Source: Saccoglossus kowalevskii
Taxonomy: Eukaryota > Hemichordata > Enteropneusta > Harrimaniidae
DNA length: 64,000 nt
Assembly (NCBI RefSeq): GCF_000003605.2
Contig: NW_003148769.1
Location: 288,880-352,879, forward strand
Direction: 5' to 3'
A program made the translations under genes and the position numbers. The notes under the pieces are model-generated. The model was not told the origin of the DNA. It searched no databases and worked only from the letters and a program-made list of their open reading frames with translations. This document shows, piece by piece, positions 23,201-58,209 of the stretch (positions are counted from its first letter, which is position 1; each line of letters starts with the position of its first letter).

Positions 23201-24745
23201 ATAATCTATTACATCTTCGTACTCGACAATTGAATGTCGTTGTCCTCTCTCCGCAGGGCAAAAGGAGCTTTCAAGTGGGACGATGATTGGTGTTATAAGA
23301 AAAAGAGTTATATTTGTGAAATTGATTGTAAGTCTCTACATTTTGTATGTTATTTATGTGGGAATTTTAACAGGGTATTCCGGGCTGTCTGTAGGTTGGA
23401 TTATATGAAAAATGATTTTAAAGAAGATTTTAACTCCAAGCTATGCATATCACGTTATAGATGCAGATTTCTCTACACTCGCAACAAAATGTTTTCGTAT
23501 TTTTGTTAGATTCAGAAAGTCATGGCTTCACATTGTTCACATTGTTGTTAACATTTCGCAGTTCTATCACCAGTGCAACAGGCACAAAAAACAAAAAAAA
23601 AAAAAAAACAAACAAATAAAAAATCCCTCAAATTACTAAGAAGAGTACAAAAATGCGAAAAGTTTTTTTTTTAAATTCGTTGCTTAATTTGCAAGGCTGT
23701 ACTTAAATAAAGACAAAGATTATTTTCCTTGTAAAAAGCGATGCCGAAAGAATCTCCATGCAATTTACTGTTAATAGAACTTTACGGAGGTTTAAGTGGT
23801 TTGCTGGTTAAAGTTTCAACCATTTTATTTAAAGTATCTGTAAAATTTGCACTGGATCAATAACTCATGTTTTATGGTTGGTCAGGCAAGTGTTGCTTGT
23901 AAGAATATGGTAGCCACACAATGAAGCCCACCCGGGTATTTTACACTTCTTGAATTTTTAAATGTAAACCTAGCATTACACACATTACACCTGACCTAGG
24001 CACCCTTTTTCTATATAAATACACAACGTATACAATGTGAACATTTCTAATCGAATGGACGGAAACTCTCTGATCTATTTAGATTTGAACCTCCTTTTCT
24101 AACTGGAGAATCAAAATGAATATGATGCCAATTTACAAACCTAAACGATTATTTGCGCCGTATTGCTTCAGATATATTTGAATAGTGTTGTTTAATATCG
24201 TTCTCTTGTGGTATATGCGTGTGCGCAACAGTGTTTGGCACCAGTTTAAAATCGAAGAACAATACAAAAATGCGTTTGTTTTGTTCCAATTCCTCACATA
24301 ACAACTAAAGAATAAGCTAAGCATCTAGGCACTTTGCAAAACAATACGGATTGGATATGGATTTATAGATTGGTGTACTCAAAAGGGTAAGGGGTACCTG
24401 CCTAGATAACTGATACTGTGTTTCATTATGCATTATGAGTATCATCTACAGAATATGTGTTTACATCCGCCAAGCAGTCTTACCTCCATACGCATCTGAT
24501 TTGTATCGAGTATATAGAGGGTTAAGGTAAATGAGGTTGATCAGTTTCTCTTCACAACCAACTCGTGAATGTTGACAGATAGTTAGTGACGTTGACTAAT
24601 TAAATGTGTAAGATATGTGCGGGAACATGCATCTGTATTATTTATTTCATAATATAATTTCCTCCATGATTATTCATATATGTGCTATTACGAGTTTTTA
24701 TTTCCAATTCGTGTTTTTTTCTATTTTATAGTTTGTTCAGCATGA
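17185..24745 (+). CDS. secreted pentraxin plus C-type lectin domain protein (six coding exons)
   Basis: Joined exons 17185-17241, 17475-17523, 18126-18722, 22424-22769, 23257-23327 and 24732-24745 give 1134 bases, 377 residues plus stop, with every donor and acceptor phase agreeing. Domain order: signal peptide (1-19), short linker, pentraxin-like LamG-fold domain (about 45-233), C-type lectin domain (242-371). The pentraxin signature HxCx(S/T)W appears as H133-I-C135-L-K-W138, with C70 the likely disulfide partner. The lectin domain has WIGL (301-304), QPN (332-334), a WDDDWC segment (357-362) like the WND calcium motif, and cysteines C264, C346, C362 and C370. Both domains are typical of secreted pattern-recognition proteins, so sugar or phospholipid binding in the extracellular fluid is inferred. 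The QPN triplet lies between the EPN (mannose) and QPD (galactose) types. The main uncertainties are the tiny last exon and the 5' UTR. Confidence 0.85.
17475..17523 (+). CDS. lectin gene exon 2: linker
   Basis: A 49-base exon between TGTTCAG and GTAAGTAG encodes 16 residues beginning ETVNGYLDGD. It enters in phase 0 and leaves one base that joins the GA at the start of exon 3. The small size makes it less certain than exons 3-5, but the phases require such a bridge. Confidence 0.7.
18126..18722 (+). CDS. lectin gene exon 3: pentraxin-like domain
   Basis: One large exon (acceptor ATTACCAG, donor GTAAGT) encodes almost the whole pentraxin-like domain. It includes VVVCHWVKIDD, the HICLKWDGT signature region, the LSEFNIW strand and the closing GDMFSWNS motif. 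The signature has K where pentraxins have S or T. Exon phases are 1-1, the usual arrangement of a shuffled extracellular module. Confidence 0.9.
20842..20907. repeat. near-perfect 25-bp hairpin in the lectin gene intron
   Basis: The left arm 20842-20867 and right arm 20883-20907 are inverted copies (GATGATAATATAGCAGGAAA core) with one extra A in the left arm and a 15-base loop. The near-perfect pairing looks more like a recent palindromic insertion than a microRNA precursor, which would normally have bulges. Confidence 0.8.
20985..21215 (-). repeat. candidate tRNA-derived SINE remnant
   Basis: Read on the minus strand the left part contains GCGCGTCTTC, about 30 bases, then GAGTTCAAACCCTATCC, which resembles a pol III B box (GGTTCGANTCC). 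Comparable spacing occurs near 49850-49905. No second full copy is in the window to confirm the family. Confidence 0.35.
22424..22769 (+). CDS. lectin gene exon 4: C-type lectin domain, first part
   Basis: Acceptor TTTTTTTACTACAG, donor GTGAGT. Encodes the N-terminal two thirds of the lectin fold, including a CxxC pair (242, 245), WIGL and QPN. It starts with AG, which completes a GAG codon with exon 3, and ends with TG of a tryptophan codon finished by exon 5. Confidence 0.92.
23257..23327 (+). CDS. lectin gene exon 5: C-type lectin domain, end
   Basis: Acceptor CTCTCCGCAG, donor GTAAGT. Encodes AKGAFKWDDDWCYKKKSYIC plus EID, the calcium-loop tryptophan region and the last domain cysteine. 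If the donor were ignored, the frame would run on for about 60 unrelated residues to 23509. Confidence 0.9.
24732..24745 (+). CDS. lectin gene exon 6: last four codons
   Basis: The acceptor TCTATTTTATAG is followed in the required phase by F-C-S-A and a TGA stop. This is the best-fitting terminal exon I could find. An alternative acceptor at 23561 would give a lysine-rich tail and is less convincing. The extra cysteine (C375) is unpaired in the standard lectin fold and could make an interchain bond. Confidence 0.55.
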
Positions 24746-26440
24746 TATCTTGACTCGATGCACAACGACAATCTGGATGTGAAAATCCCGCTGAATCATA
24801 TTTCAATGTAGAAGCTATTAGTGCAGCTAATTCTTCTTCCGCTTCTGTCATTATTTTTTGCACAAGACGTTTCAATAATAGTGTTCGATTTTATATTTCT
24901 ATTGTGATCTCTCTGTCATTGTTTGTATCATGTAAATCCTTCAGAAATGTGAAAATACTTTGATACCAATTTCTAGAAAATTCATTTCATATTGTAGCCT
25001 AAAATTATTTGATAACGATCCATATTTTGGAACTATAAAAATACTTTGCACATGATTTCTTGTTTCAGTCCACATCCACCGATCACATGACATATCGCTT
25101 TACACATGTGACGTCAAGCTTGAAACGTACAACACTTAACCGGAAACAAAAAAAAAACAATTGAGAAATGCGCATTTGATATGATTATTTTGATGACTTC
25201 TTGCGGTATTGTCACGTGTATAACATGCAGTTAGCACGTGAATGCTCTTTGCTACACGCGTTCGCCACGTGTGCAAAATCATTATGAAAGGAATCGTGTA
25301 TTTGTGAGCTGATTACATAATGTCATACATATTTATAACATTAGTGCAATGAATCGTCAACGTAAAATTATTAAACATATCTGAATCTCTTGTGTTTATC
25401 ACAGCTTTTTACGAAACTTTATGTCTATGTGATCAAATAATTTTCGTCGGGAAGTTACAAATTATTTCATATTAATTTAAACAGGCGATGTTTAAAACAC
25501 TGAAGCAACTTTGAATGTTTCAGAGTAATGCCATTTGCTATATATTTCAATATATATTTAAAAAACAAAACTTCTTTATTGCAATAATGTATGCTTTATT
25601 AGAACTTTAAAAACAATTACAAATAAATACAGATCCTCTGAGCTTTGAGTTGTTGTTTTTGTGTAAAATTTACTATCACCCACTTTCCTCAGTTCAACAT
25701 GAACATATTCTAGGCTATGGCGTAAACATTTCCCAACGCTAAACCTAACATGTTTGACGATTCTCAATTCAAGATCATTAAATATGGGATCCGGAAGCCT
25801 TTACAACATATATTAGGTGGTAACAAGAATCTCGTATATCAGTTTCTCAAATAATATGGGTTTTCCGGCTTCTGGCGGGATATCCATCGGAGTTTTAACA
25901 CGTTTTGAATCATGCGAAAGAATATACTTTTCGCCATTTTTGACACCGCCGTCACTGCGAACGAGGTCATGCGCCGCCGTTTTTACTACTGTTTGTTCAT
26001 TACTAACGTCTCCTCTATATAAAGTGATAAGATCGTGTGCTGAGAAACGTTTTAAATAAATTTAGAACTGGAGGAATAGTATGACTACACACACAGGTAA
26101 TCGTTCGTAATCGACTTTGTACAATACTGTATATTATAATACTTAATAATAATACTTAATAATAATTGTATCTCAATAAATAAATAAATAAATAAATACA
26201 TAGATACAAGAATAATATTATATACATTTCTTTTGTAAACACAACTTTCTAGTTGTGGCTTACCGTTTAAACCGCATTATTATTGCTAAACCTTTGCGAT
26301 GAACAATATCTTAAATACATTTCCGAAGCGGACTGAACAATTAATTGTTCTGAGACATATAGGACCAGCCCCGCGGATCCACAAATCAGCACGGGCATGT
26401 GGACACACGGAAACTAAATCACAAATCCCTGTTTTCGGAC
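24746..26440. other. non-coding sequence, no gene seen
   Basis: The 3' flank of the lectin gene, followed by AT-rich DNA with a short (AATA)n tract at about 26175-26199. No supported gene. Confidence 0.45.
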
Positions 26441-26454
26441 TTTATCCGAAAAAG

Positions 26455-27125
26455 GACTAACAAAATGTCCGCCAGTCGGCCATCTTGAGTAAAATTTACA
26501 AATCAATGTGGCGTGCATCAGGTATCAATGATCTTTAATCTTTGTATAAAATCAAGTTTGAAGAAAATCAACACAAGCCAGAGATCTGGTTCCAGACATG
26601 TCAAAATACCTCATTTTAGTGTTTTTTTCAGCCATCTTTGATCGTTTGTTAAATTTTTGCACATGCATGTGTATAAAGTTAAAAAAGCATTGCTCAAAGC
26701 AAGTACGAAATATACTAGTATGTGTGGAACAGAATTTGTCAAAAACAAAATGGCCGCCAGTCAAATTTACAAATCAAACTGACGTGCTTCAAACATTCAT
26801 AATGGTTAGTCATTACATCGAAGTTGAAAAAAAAATCGGCGCCACTTTCCCGAAATCTAGTTCCGGATATATCAACATACCCGATTTTAGTATGTATAAC
26901 GTTTAAAGACAGTTGCTCAAAGCATGTGCGAGATTATGTCCAAAATACAAATTTGTCAAAACAAAAAATGTCACCAAACAGCCATTTTTAGTCAAATTTA
27001 CAAATCAAAGTGGCGTGCTTCAACTAAGTTTGAAGTTAATCAGAAAACACATGCCCGAGATTGGGTGTTTTAACAACAAAAATGGCCGCCAGTGGGTCAT
27101 CTTGGACCGAATCACGAAATCATCA
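26455..27125. repeat. diverged tandem repeat with YY1-like motifs
   Basis: At least three diverged units of roughly 240-290 bp share the series: AAAATGGCCGCCAGT or GGCCATCTTGAGT, then AATTTACAAATCAA, then GTGGCGTGCTTCAA, then a purine-rich part and a TTGCTCAAAGCA block. The longest open frames through it are repeat sequence and not genes. Confidence 0.7.
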
Positions 27126-27369
27126 CACGTGCATACATCAAGGCATGTCTGAAACACGGCTTAAGAGTATAAGTTACGCCTTATACCAACATATTAAATT
27201 ATGATTAAATTTTAATAAAAAGTTGAAATATGGTTGGACTCTATATAAGGTTACAATTTAGTTGAAGTTGAAAAAAGTCAATTAAATAGCAACTCTATAT
27301 CGGATTTAATTAAATGACTTCTAAAAAAGTAGTAACAACATGATATACATTCTAACCTAAAATAGAATT

Positions 27370-27479
27370 GTTTGCATAGCCTAGGATTAGTAAAGAGATT
27401 AGGTATGGTACAAATATATTAAATTTAACATAATATGTGACATACCTAATCCTTTTACTCACCAATAGGCTACGCAAAC
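27370..27479. repeat. 38-bp inverted repeat with 33-base spacer
   Basis: Left arm 27370-27407 (GTTTGCATAGCCTAGGATTA start) and right arm 27441-27479 (ending GGCTACGCAAAC) are inverted copies with several mismatches. It may be a small palindromic MITE; no target-site duplication is clear. Confidence 0.75.
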
Positions 27480-27597
27480 TTGGATTAAATATTAATATAC
27501 ATTCTGAAAACATTTTTACATAGTGACGCCCTTGTCCTTGCCTTTGCTTTATTGCATCTCATAAATGAAAGAATATAAAGTACCTCCTGAAATGACA

Positions 27598-28036
27598 TTA
27601 CACCACACTACACCACACCACACCACACCACACCACACCACACTACACTACACTACATTACACTACACTACACTACACTACACTACACTACACTACACTA
27701 CACTACACTACACTACACTACACACCACACCACACCACACTACACTACACTACACTACACTACACTACACTACACTACACCACACCACACCACACCACAC
27801 CACACCACACCACACCACACCNNNNNNNNNNNNNNNNNNNNNNNNNNNNNNNNNNNNNNNNNNNNNNNNNNTGCACTGCACTGCACTGCACTGCACTACA
27901 CAACACTACACTACACTACACTACACAACACTACACTACACTGCACTGCACTGCACTGCACTGCACTGCACTGCACTGCACTGCACTGCACTGCACTGCA
28001 CTACACTACACTACACTACACTACACTACACTACAT
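27598..28036. repeat. TACAC pentanucleotide satellite with variant blocks
   Basis: Tandem pentamers of three kinds occur in separate blocks: CACAC-type (27600-27645, 27781-27821), TACAC-type (27646-27780, 27895-27940, 28000-28036) and TGCAC-type (27872-27894, 27941-27999). A 50-base gap interrupts it, so the true length is unknown. The open frame of His, Thr, Tyr and Leu through it is an artefact. Confidence 0.97.
27822..27871. other. assembly gap (50 N)
   Basis: A run of exactly 50 Ns inside the pentamer satellite, where short reads cannot be placed uniquely. The real size is unknown. Confidence 0.99.
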
Positions 28037-28041
28037 TGCAC

Positions 28042-29514
28042 CTAGCACTGGTACTAATACAAACATGCATAAACAACATCACACGAAGTGGGAGTTTATA
28101 AAACTGACTGCTCTTCACCATCCTCATACCAACTATACCTGTTGCACCTACGGAAAAGGACAAGAACATTTATTCACAATAGAATACATGAGTGACAAAA
28201 TACCCATGGTCTGAACTTAATTATTTAATCAGTTCGCACCCGAAAGCCAGTATTACTAGACCATTTTTCGTTCATTGTGATATCCCCCGATATGCGTCAA
28301 ATTTACAGAACAAACAAAGGTCATAGCATCGGTTTGACACTTATTAAAAAACATCGCGTGAGATTTGTCAAACGCGAAGGTATTTTAGGTATTTCCATGC
28401 TAAATAATGTACTATACATATTTCATAATGGTTAATTTTAAATAAAAGTAAAAGATCGGCATTTCGACAATTAACTAAATTAAAAATGAAATTCAATTAA
28501 GATATAAACCCGGGATAATGGCAAAATTTTCCCAATTCCACGAAAATGCGCTTCATAACTCGCCACACTGTATGTCCAAAAAAAAACAGCTCGAAATTAC
28601 GTGGAATAAACACGGTCGCACAGTGACTAGTTGAAAATAAATAAGTGTGTACATGATCCACGTTCATGGTTCAGTACAACACTATACAGTTATAATGAAT
28701 ATAAATCAGTATCGATGTTTATATAATCTTAATTATTTTCATAATCTTAATTACTTATCTATCATTATTCACAAAACAATACCCTCGCAGCGCCATATTG
28801 GCAAGATAATGTGCGAGCCGAACACACTATCACGTGTTGTCGTCCCCGAGTCCAATATGACGCTGTGTGGGATTCATTGTTGTTATAAATCACCGCTATC
28901 ACAATTATTAAATGTAGTCAAATTTAGTTTACATTATTGTGAGACAATTTATAGCTATGACGTCATTATTAGAAAATTATGATATTTGGTAACTTATGAT
29001 ATGTAATTATTTTGTATCGTGTTTCACAAGAGCTGGGTCTATCACTGTACAGAGTGTTATGCTTTCAGGATACCGAGGGCAAACTCAACACATGCATGGA
29101 CATTACAAGGAGTAGACAGTGCGAACACGGGGACAAGTTAACGTTATAAATAGTAAAGACATCTAATTTTTAATGAAAGGAAATACTATAAGTAGTTACC
29201 TTAAAGTTAGAAGTATTGTTTTGTATTGCGTTAAGTGGTAATACATATATAGAAGTCGAGCGTATGTTTAGTTTAATTATGCTTAACTTATGCTTAACTA
29301 GCGCGAACTACCCCCCCAATACGTATGGTAGTCAGATCACCAACGTCAGATCATTTCCCAATAGACAAGCCAACAATTTTGAATAACTAACGATTTTTAT
29401 CCTCTGTTGCAACATTTACAGGTACAACGTGAAAAATATCTGCTAAATAAAATACACCAGCCATGAATAGACAATGTTTTCACTCGCCAGTGATCGCTTG
29501 TCTTATAAATGTAC
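28042..29514. other. 3' flank of the GABA-B-like gene, no gene seen
   Basis: AT-rich DNA downstream (minus strand) of the receptor stop. ATTAAA on the minus strand near 29272 is a possible polyadenylation signal. Further tail exons could lie here if the donor at the stop codon is used, but I find none that is convincing. Confidence 0.4.
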
Positions 29515-53585
<24,071 letters not shown>

Positions 53586-54663
53586 AATGTCGTCACTTAA
53601 CTAATGAGGGAAAACACCAAATGTTCGATAAATACGACCACAGAATTAAACTATTAAATGCAAACATGTCTTCCAGGTGTAGATATAGTAGAACAAATGT
53701 GTTTCTGTTACACGTTCTTGGACACATACTTAAAGCCATAGAAGAAACATACTTACCCACTTTCCGTTTCATGATGTTCAGGCAAATGAGCCATTTGAAC
53801 TACAGGATGATGATGATGATGATGATTATGTATATAGAATATCGTAAATGACGCACGAGGAGCCTTCAAATCAGGAAGTACTCCTTAAGTATTCTACAAA
53901 AAGCATGTATATTGTTATAGATATTTTGAAATGAACTATGAATCGCTGATACTTTTCATAGTCAATTTTATGCATAATCAGAATTAAGTTTATTGTTCCG
54001 AAAAAGTAATTATTTCATTTGAGATATCTTGGACAATAATATTTTTATAAAAAAAATTGCAACAGCAATTATTGCTATAATTAGTAATGTAATTAGTAAC
54101 CACTATGTATTATATGCATTGTATATATTGCAACATGTTACATCTACAACTGTAATTTGCAGTTAGGTAATTATGTTTTCGTTATTTGATTAAGTTTTAG
54201 TATTAACTAACTTGAAATAAAAGAAAACCTCAACGCATCAACTGCCAAGGTCAAGTGCACTAGTCTCTGACACTCTGACACTCTGACAATCAAGTTCTTG
54301 TATTTAAAATTTCGGATAATTAAAATTTCTTTTACATATATGTGTATAGCAACATGTAATATAGCGCCCTCTAGAGATGGTCCAGACATCCATTTTCTGC
54401 TATACTGCGTACGGAAGAAAAATATTTTTTTAAGAAAAAATATTAATAATTGCCTTTTCTTGGAATACATAATATTATGAATAATTTAGACCATAGCGTC
54501 ACATAATTTGATTTTCGCCGGTGATGATCATACACTCATGAAATAGAACTTACTGTGAACAAAATAGGGAATGCCAAAATCGGTAATGATGCATCTTCTA
54601 CTGGTTATTTTTGAAACAGTTATATATTACCTGTATTTCAATAGCTGAACTTTTATTTAAATT
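53586..54663. other. 5' flank of the GABA-B-like gene, no gene seen
   Basis: Holds a (GAT)n stretch at about 53803-53826 and the likely 5' non-coding exon and promoter of the receptor on the minus strand; neither can be placed exactly. Confidence 0.4.
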
Positions 54664-55076
54664 AGGCCAGACTTTTTTATTCTATGTTTCTCGAGTTTTT
54701 ATAAGGCAATTTTTTTGAGGAGGGCGGAAAAAAAATAAAATTTATTCTTTTTTTCCATTAGATTTGTGTCATTCTCAAAGAATTGTAAGTGAGATCATTG
54801 ATAGAAGAAATGAAATAAAATTGTATTCAATGTATAACCTTGTTTCTCATCTTCGCGAGACTTCGGTACTTTGATCATGATACTCCCACGAAAATGCAAC
54901 TTGGATTTGGTATGCGGCGGGCGGTAAAAAAATGAAGATAAAAATAATATTGTTTTAGCATTTTTTAGTCGGCGGGGGCGAGAAATTACGCTGAAATAAA
55001 ATTTTATTTTTGTTTCATTTTCAGCTCCTGTTCATTCGGCGGGTTCGCCAAACAAGGGATAATAAAAGTCTGGCCT
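54664..55076. mobile_element. 413-bp inverted-repeat element (MITE-like)
   Basis: The left end AGGCCAGACTTTTTTATTC and right end GATAATAAAAGTCTGGCCT are inverted copies. The interior is T-rich with repeated GGCGGGCG/AAAAATAAAAT words and no ORF. Flanks are AATT/TAAT-rich, so the duplication cannot be defined. Confidence 0.72.
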
Positions 55077-56047
55077 TAATTATAATGTGAGAATTATGAT
55101 GCATGTCATAGTAGTCGAGTCTGGAACTATTCGTCTTATGAGTCTCATATGAGTGACCAGCGCCACCGTGCGACGTGATTTGCTGTTTCGTTCTATCAAA
55201 AATCTTGTTTAAGATTATTGTATTTGATTAAATCTAATCAGAATATTTTGTGTGATACACAGGCTTTTTGTGTTCCTATTTTAGTTAGGAGAAACCTGGA
55301 TTTATGCAAACGATATTGTCGGGTGTGTATTGAGACGATATTGTGTTACTGAGCTACGAACTGTGCACGCTGTGCGACGTTGATGTCACGATGTACCAAC
55401 ATATAAAGACGACAAAAAATACGTTTACTCTTAAAATAAAATAAATGATAGTACGTTAAATTATAAAGAATTCTCTCAAAACATTACAATTCGCTACAAC
55501 GTTACAATCAACCCGTACTATGGATTGCCTGATGGTGTTCCAAGCGCACAGAGACAGGCGTAGATAGTTTGCTGCGCAAAACCACACACCTTCCCCAGAG
55601 TTTGGTTGAACAACACATGAGACACACATTTTATTACATTGTTTGGGTCTTCCTAGTGTTGACAAGTTAGAATAGGGTCGACGATAAATGCAATATATGT
55701 TTGTACGTCTACTCCCCTCAGAATTTCGACTTTCAGGACATTGTTTTGATTATTACATTAACTCGCCAACCCAGAATATGGCGATCCAAACTGCACATCA
55801 ACAATCTATGGCAGCTGAGTCAGTATGGTTTGGATCCGTAGAGTCAAATAAATGCCGGCAATATCATAGAGACTCTGCCACACTCACCTAAGCCATGGCC
55901 ACAATGTTAACCTTTAGTAGTTTAACTATTACTATAGTATGCTTAGAATCATGGTAACGTATGAAGACACCACTTTCACTATCTTCGCCAATTGTGCGAT
56001 ATATAAGCAACGTAAGAGGCAGAATTACTAAATAATAAAACTACTCA

Positions 56048-56350
56048 CTAAAAGTGTTTCGACTTGTTGATGTGAAGCATCGCACCCTGTATGACAGGCG
56101 GGAATACTGACAAATTGTTATTCGGAACCAGACCACTTGGATAACTGACAGCTATATTTTGTCTTTGTGCAAGATCGATGAGTTCACTAAGTTGAAGTGA
56201 TCGTCTATCACCACCATGTGCACTTGATAGCAGAGAATGTTCCAGTAGTCGCAGATGAGGTTCGTGCATTCGTGCAACGAACATGACAGTAGTTGCTATA
56301 CACGCAACGAGAAAAAAAAGGAATCTTTTCTGTACGAAAAATCGAGCCAT
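56048..56350 (-). CDS. orphan first coding exon with hydrophobic N-terminus
   Basis: An acceptor (TTTATTTGTAG) lies five bases before ATGGCTCG, and a good donor (GTGAGT) follows HINKSKHF, leaving phase 2; the coding part ends at about 56056. Encodes MARFFVQKRF, a hydrophobic stretch LFFLVACIATTVMFVA (a signal anchor or signal peptide), then a soluble part ending LSVFPPVIQGAMLHINKSK. The PPxxQGAMLHIN segment resembles the LPATQMALQHIN helix of exon 1 of the GABA-B-like gene, so it could be the first exon of a related receptor. A type II Golgi enzyme is the other possibility, given the sulfotransferase next door. I find no second exon, so it may be a gene remnant. Confidence 0.5.
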   Translation of the reverse strand: MARFFVQKRFLFFLVACIATTVMFVARMHEPHLRLLEHSLLSSAHGGDRRSLQLSELIDLAQRQNIAVSYPSGLVPNNNLSVFPPVIQGAMLHINKSKHF

Positions 56351-56359
56351 TATTTCTAC

Positions 56360-57936
56360 AAATAAATAGGATGAGATTTACATTAGTTTGGTCCTACTCA
56401 CAAATGGAAAAAAATCCATGTCGATATCAATTTGCAATGAATTGTACTCCCGGCACATATGAGGAGGTTCACTTTAACCAAAATAAAATTAGCTGAAGCC
56501 ATTCCATTGAAGCGCGTTCCATTAGAGAGTAGGATTAGCGATCAGGTGATTCTGTCATGTGATCAATTCAGCGTAGGGATATGTTCACCTGACCATCACT
56601 GGATATTCGATATAATGGCCGTCAGAATTAGCGACTTTACCAACGGTTATGAGATGATTTGCTCGTCTGAAACCCGTTTTTTTGTAAATCCATGAGGTGC
56701 ACATATTGAGTGATTCTCATTTCGATAATTTGATTTGCTAAACGATCTTTTTTATTTCATTAGAGACAATTCGCTGATGGTTTCAATACATGCTGTTATA
56801 ACACAAGCCACCCGCTGACATCAATGCGTTCACCTATTGTCAGAAATACGAATCGTGGCAAACGGTAGATGGATGGTATTGTGGAACTTTATTCAGAAAA
56901 TGACGAACACATGGCATGGAGTGCCCATTTTCACTTTGTGAGTCGGCCCAAAATGACCGAGCCCCGAGATCACTACAAAGTCTGTATTCAAGCCAATTAC
57001 GGAAGTTTTGTCTTTTGTCAGTATTCAAGTATAAGTTATTCTATAAGTTAAAAAAAACTGTGACACACAACGCCTGGCTCGATTGGACAATATTGAGACA
57101 TCTACCCATATAGATCGTGAACAATAAATTATATAAACGTACAATGGTGATTTTACCAATGTTGATTTTGTCTTAAATAGCCAGGCCACATGTGACACAG
57201 TACAGCAACAAATATCAACGCAGAGAACTATACCATAATAGGTTACTATGTTAATCAATACATTATTGACACCTATGTATTTCGAATTTGGACATAGTTT
57301 TGACTATTTTTATAATTTACAAATTACAGTGCATGTATCTTCTGATAATAAGACGTGTAATGAAACAATAATATGAGGTTATTAGGAGGATGCAAAAAGT
57401 ATGCATGAAAACAGTACAGCGAAGGTCGATGTGAGTGCATATTTGTCGATATCCTCGTATTAACCTTATTATTATACATGTTTTCCTTCCAATGATACAT
57501 CACAAGAATGCCGAAATACAAAAAAGTTTAGAACAGATTGAGCGAGCTTTTTCGTATGAGGTCCGATCCAAACCTTGGGGGCTGCCATGTTTATTTATAT
57601 TATTAAAACACGCTTACAATATGGTAGGATGAATATACCCAGTGCAATACCGCAAAATTACGGCACGCTGTAACTTACGCTGTGATGGAAATGAGCAAGT
57701 AAAACATTGGAACAATGAAAGATGAATGGAATAGAATGAACATAGCGATGATCGGGTAAAAATAGGATTGCAGTAGAGTAAATTTAATTCTTTAGATAGC
57801 ATGTTTGATTAATAATTTTTTATTTGTTCAACTATTTTTTTCCCCAGGAATTTGATGTGCCCGGAGAGACTGCATTCAAGACAACAATGGGAAGATACTG
57901 GGCACTTTCGTTTATGTCAATGACGAAAGAGTTTAA
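56360..57936. other. non-coding sequence, no gene seen
   Basis: Several short frames on both strands, none with a domain or splice support. Confidence 0.4.
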
Positions 57937-58086
57937 AGCTGTTATTGTTTCAGTTCACCATTATTTATTTATCTATAAGTGTCAATATTCACAATTATTG
58001 GGTATTGTAAGCTGTTATTGTTCGTTTCAGTTCACCATTATTTATTTATCTATAAGTGTCAATATTCACAATTATTGGGTATTGTA
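57937..58086. repeat. tandem duplication of a 73-bp unit
   Basis: 57937-58009 is repeated at 58010-58086, identical over long stretches (CACCATTATTTATTTATCTA and onwards) except for a four-base insertion (TTCG type) in the second copy. Recent by its near identity. Confidence 0.95.
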
Positions 58087-58209
58087 TCTATAGTTTCACA
58101 AAAGGTTTGGATGTCGAGGATACTTTTTCATGCGATCGATATTTGTTTACAACAACTATATATGTCTCATTTTAATGTTATATTCAAACAAACTCTTTAT
58201 ATTTAGGAA

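Noticed and set aside
23562-23690. Alternative last exon of the lectin gene with a lysine-rich tail
   Set aside because: Acceptor is present and phase fits, but the product is poly-A-derived lysine; the acceptor at 24731 giving a short C-terminus is more lectin-like. Not fully excluded.
27565-28101. 178-codon open frame on the plus strand
   Set aside because: It is the TACAC satellite and an N gap translated; only His, Thr, Tyr, Leu and Cys codons recur.
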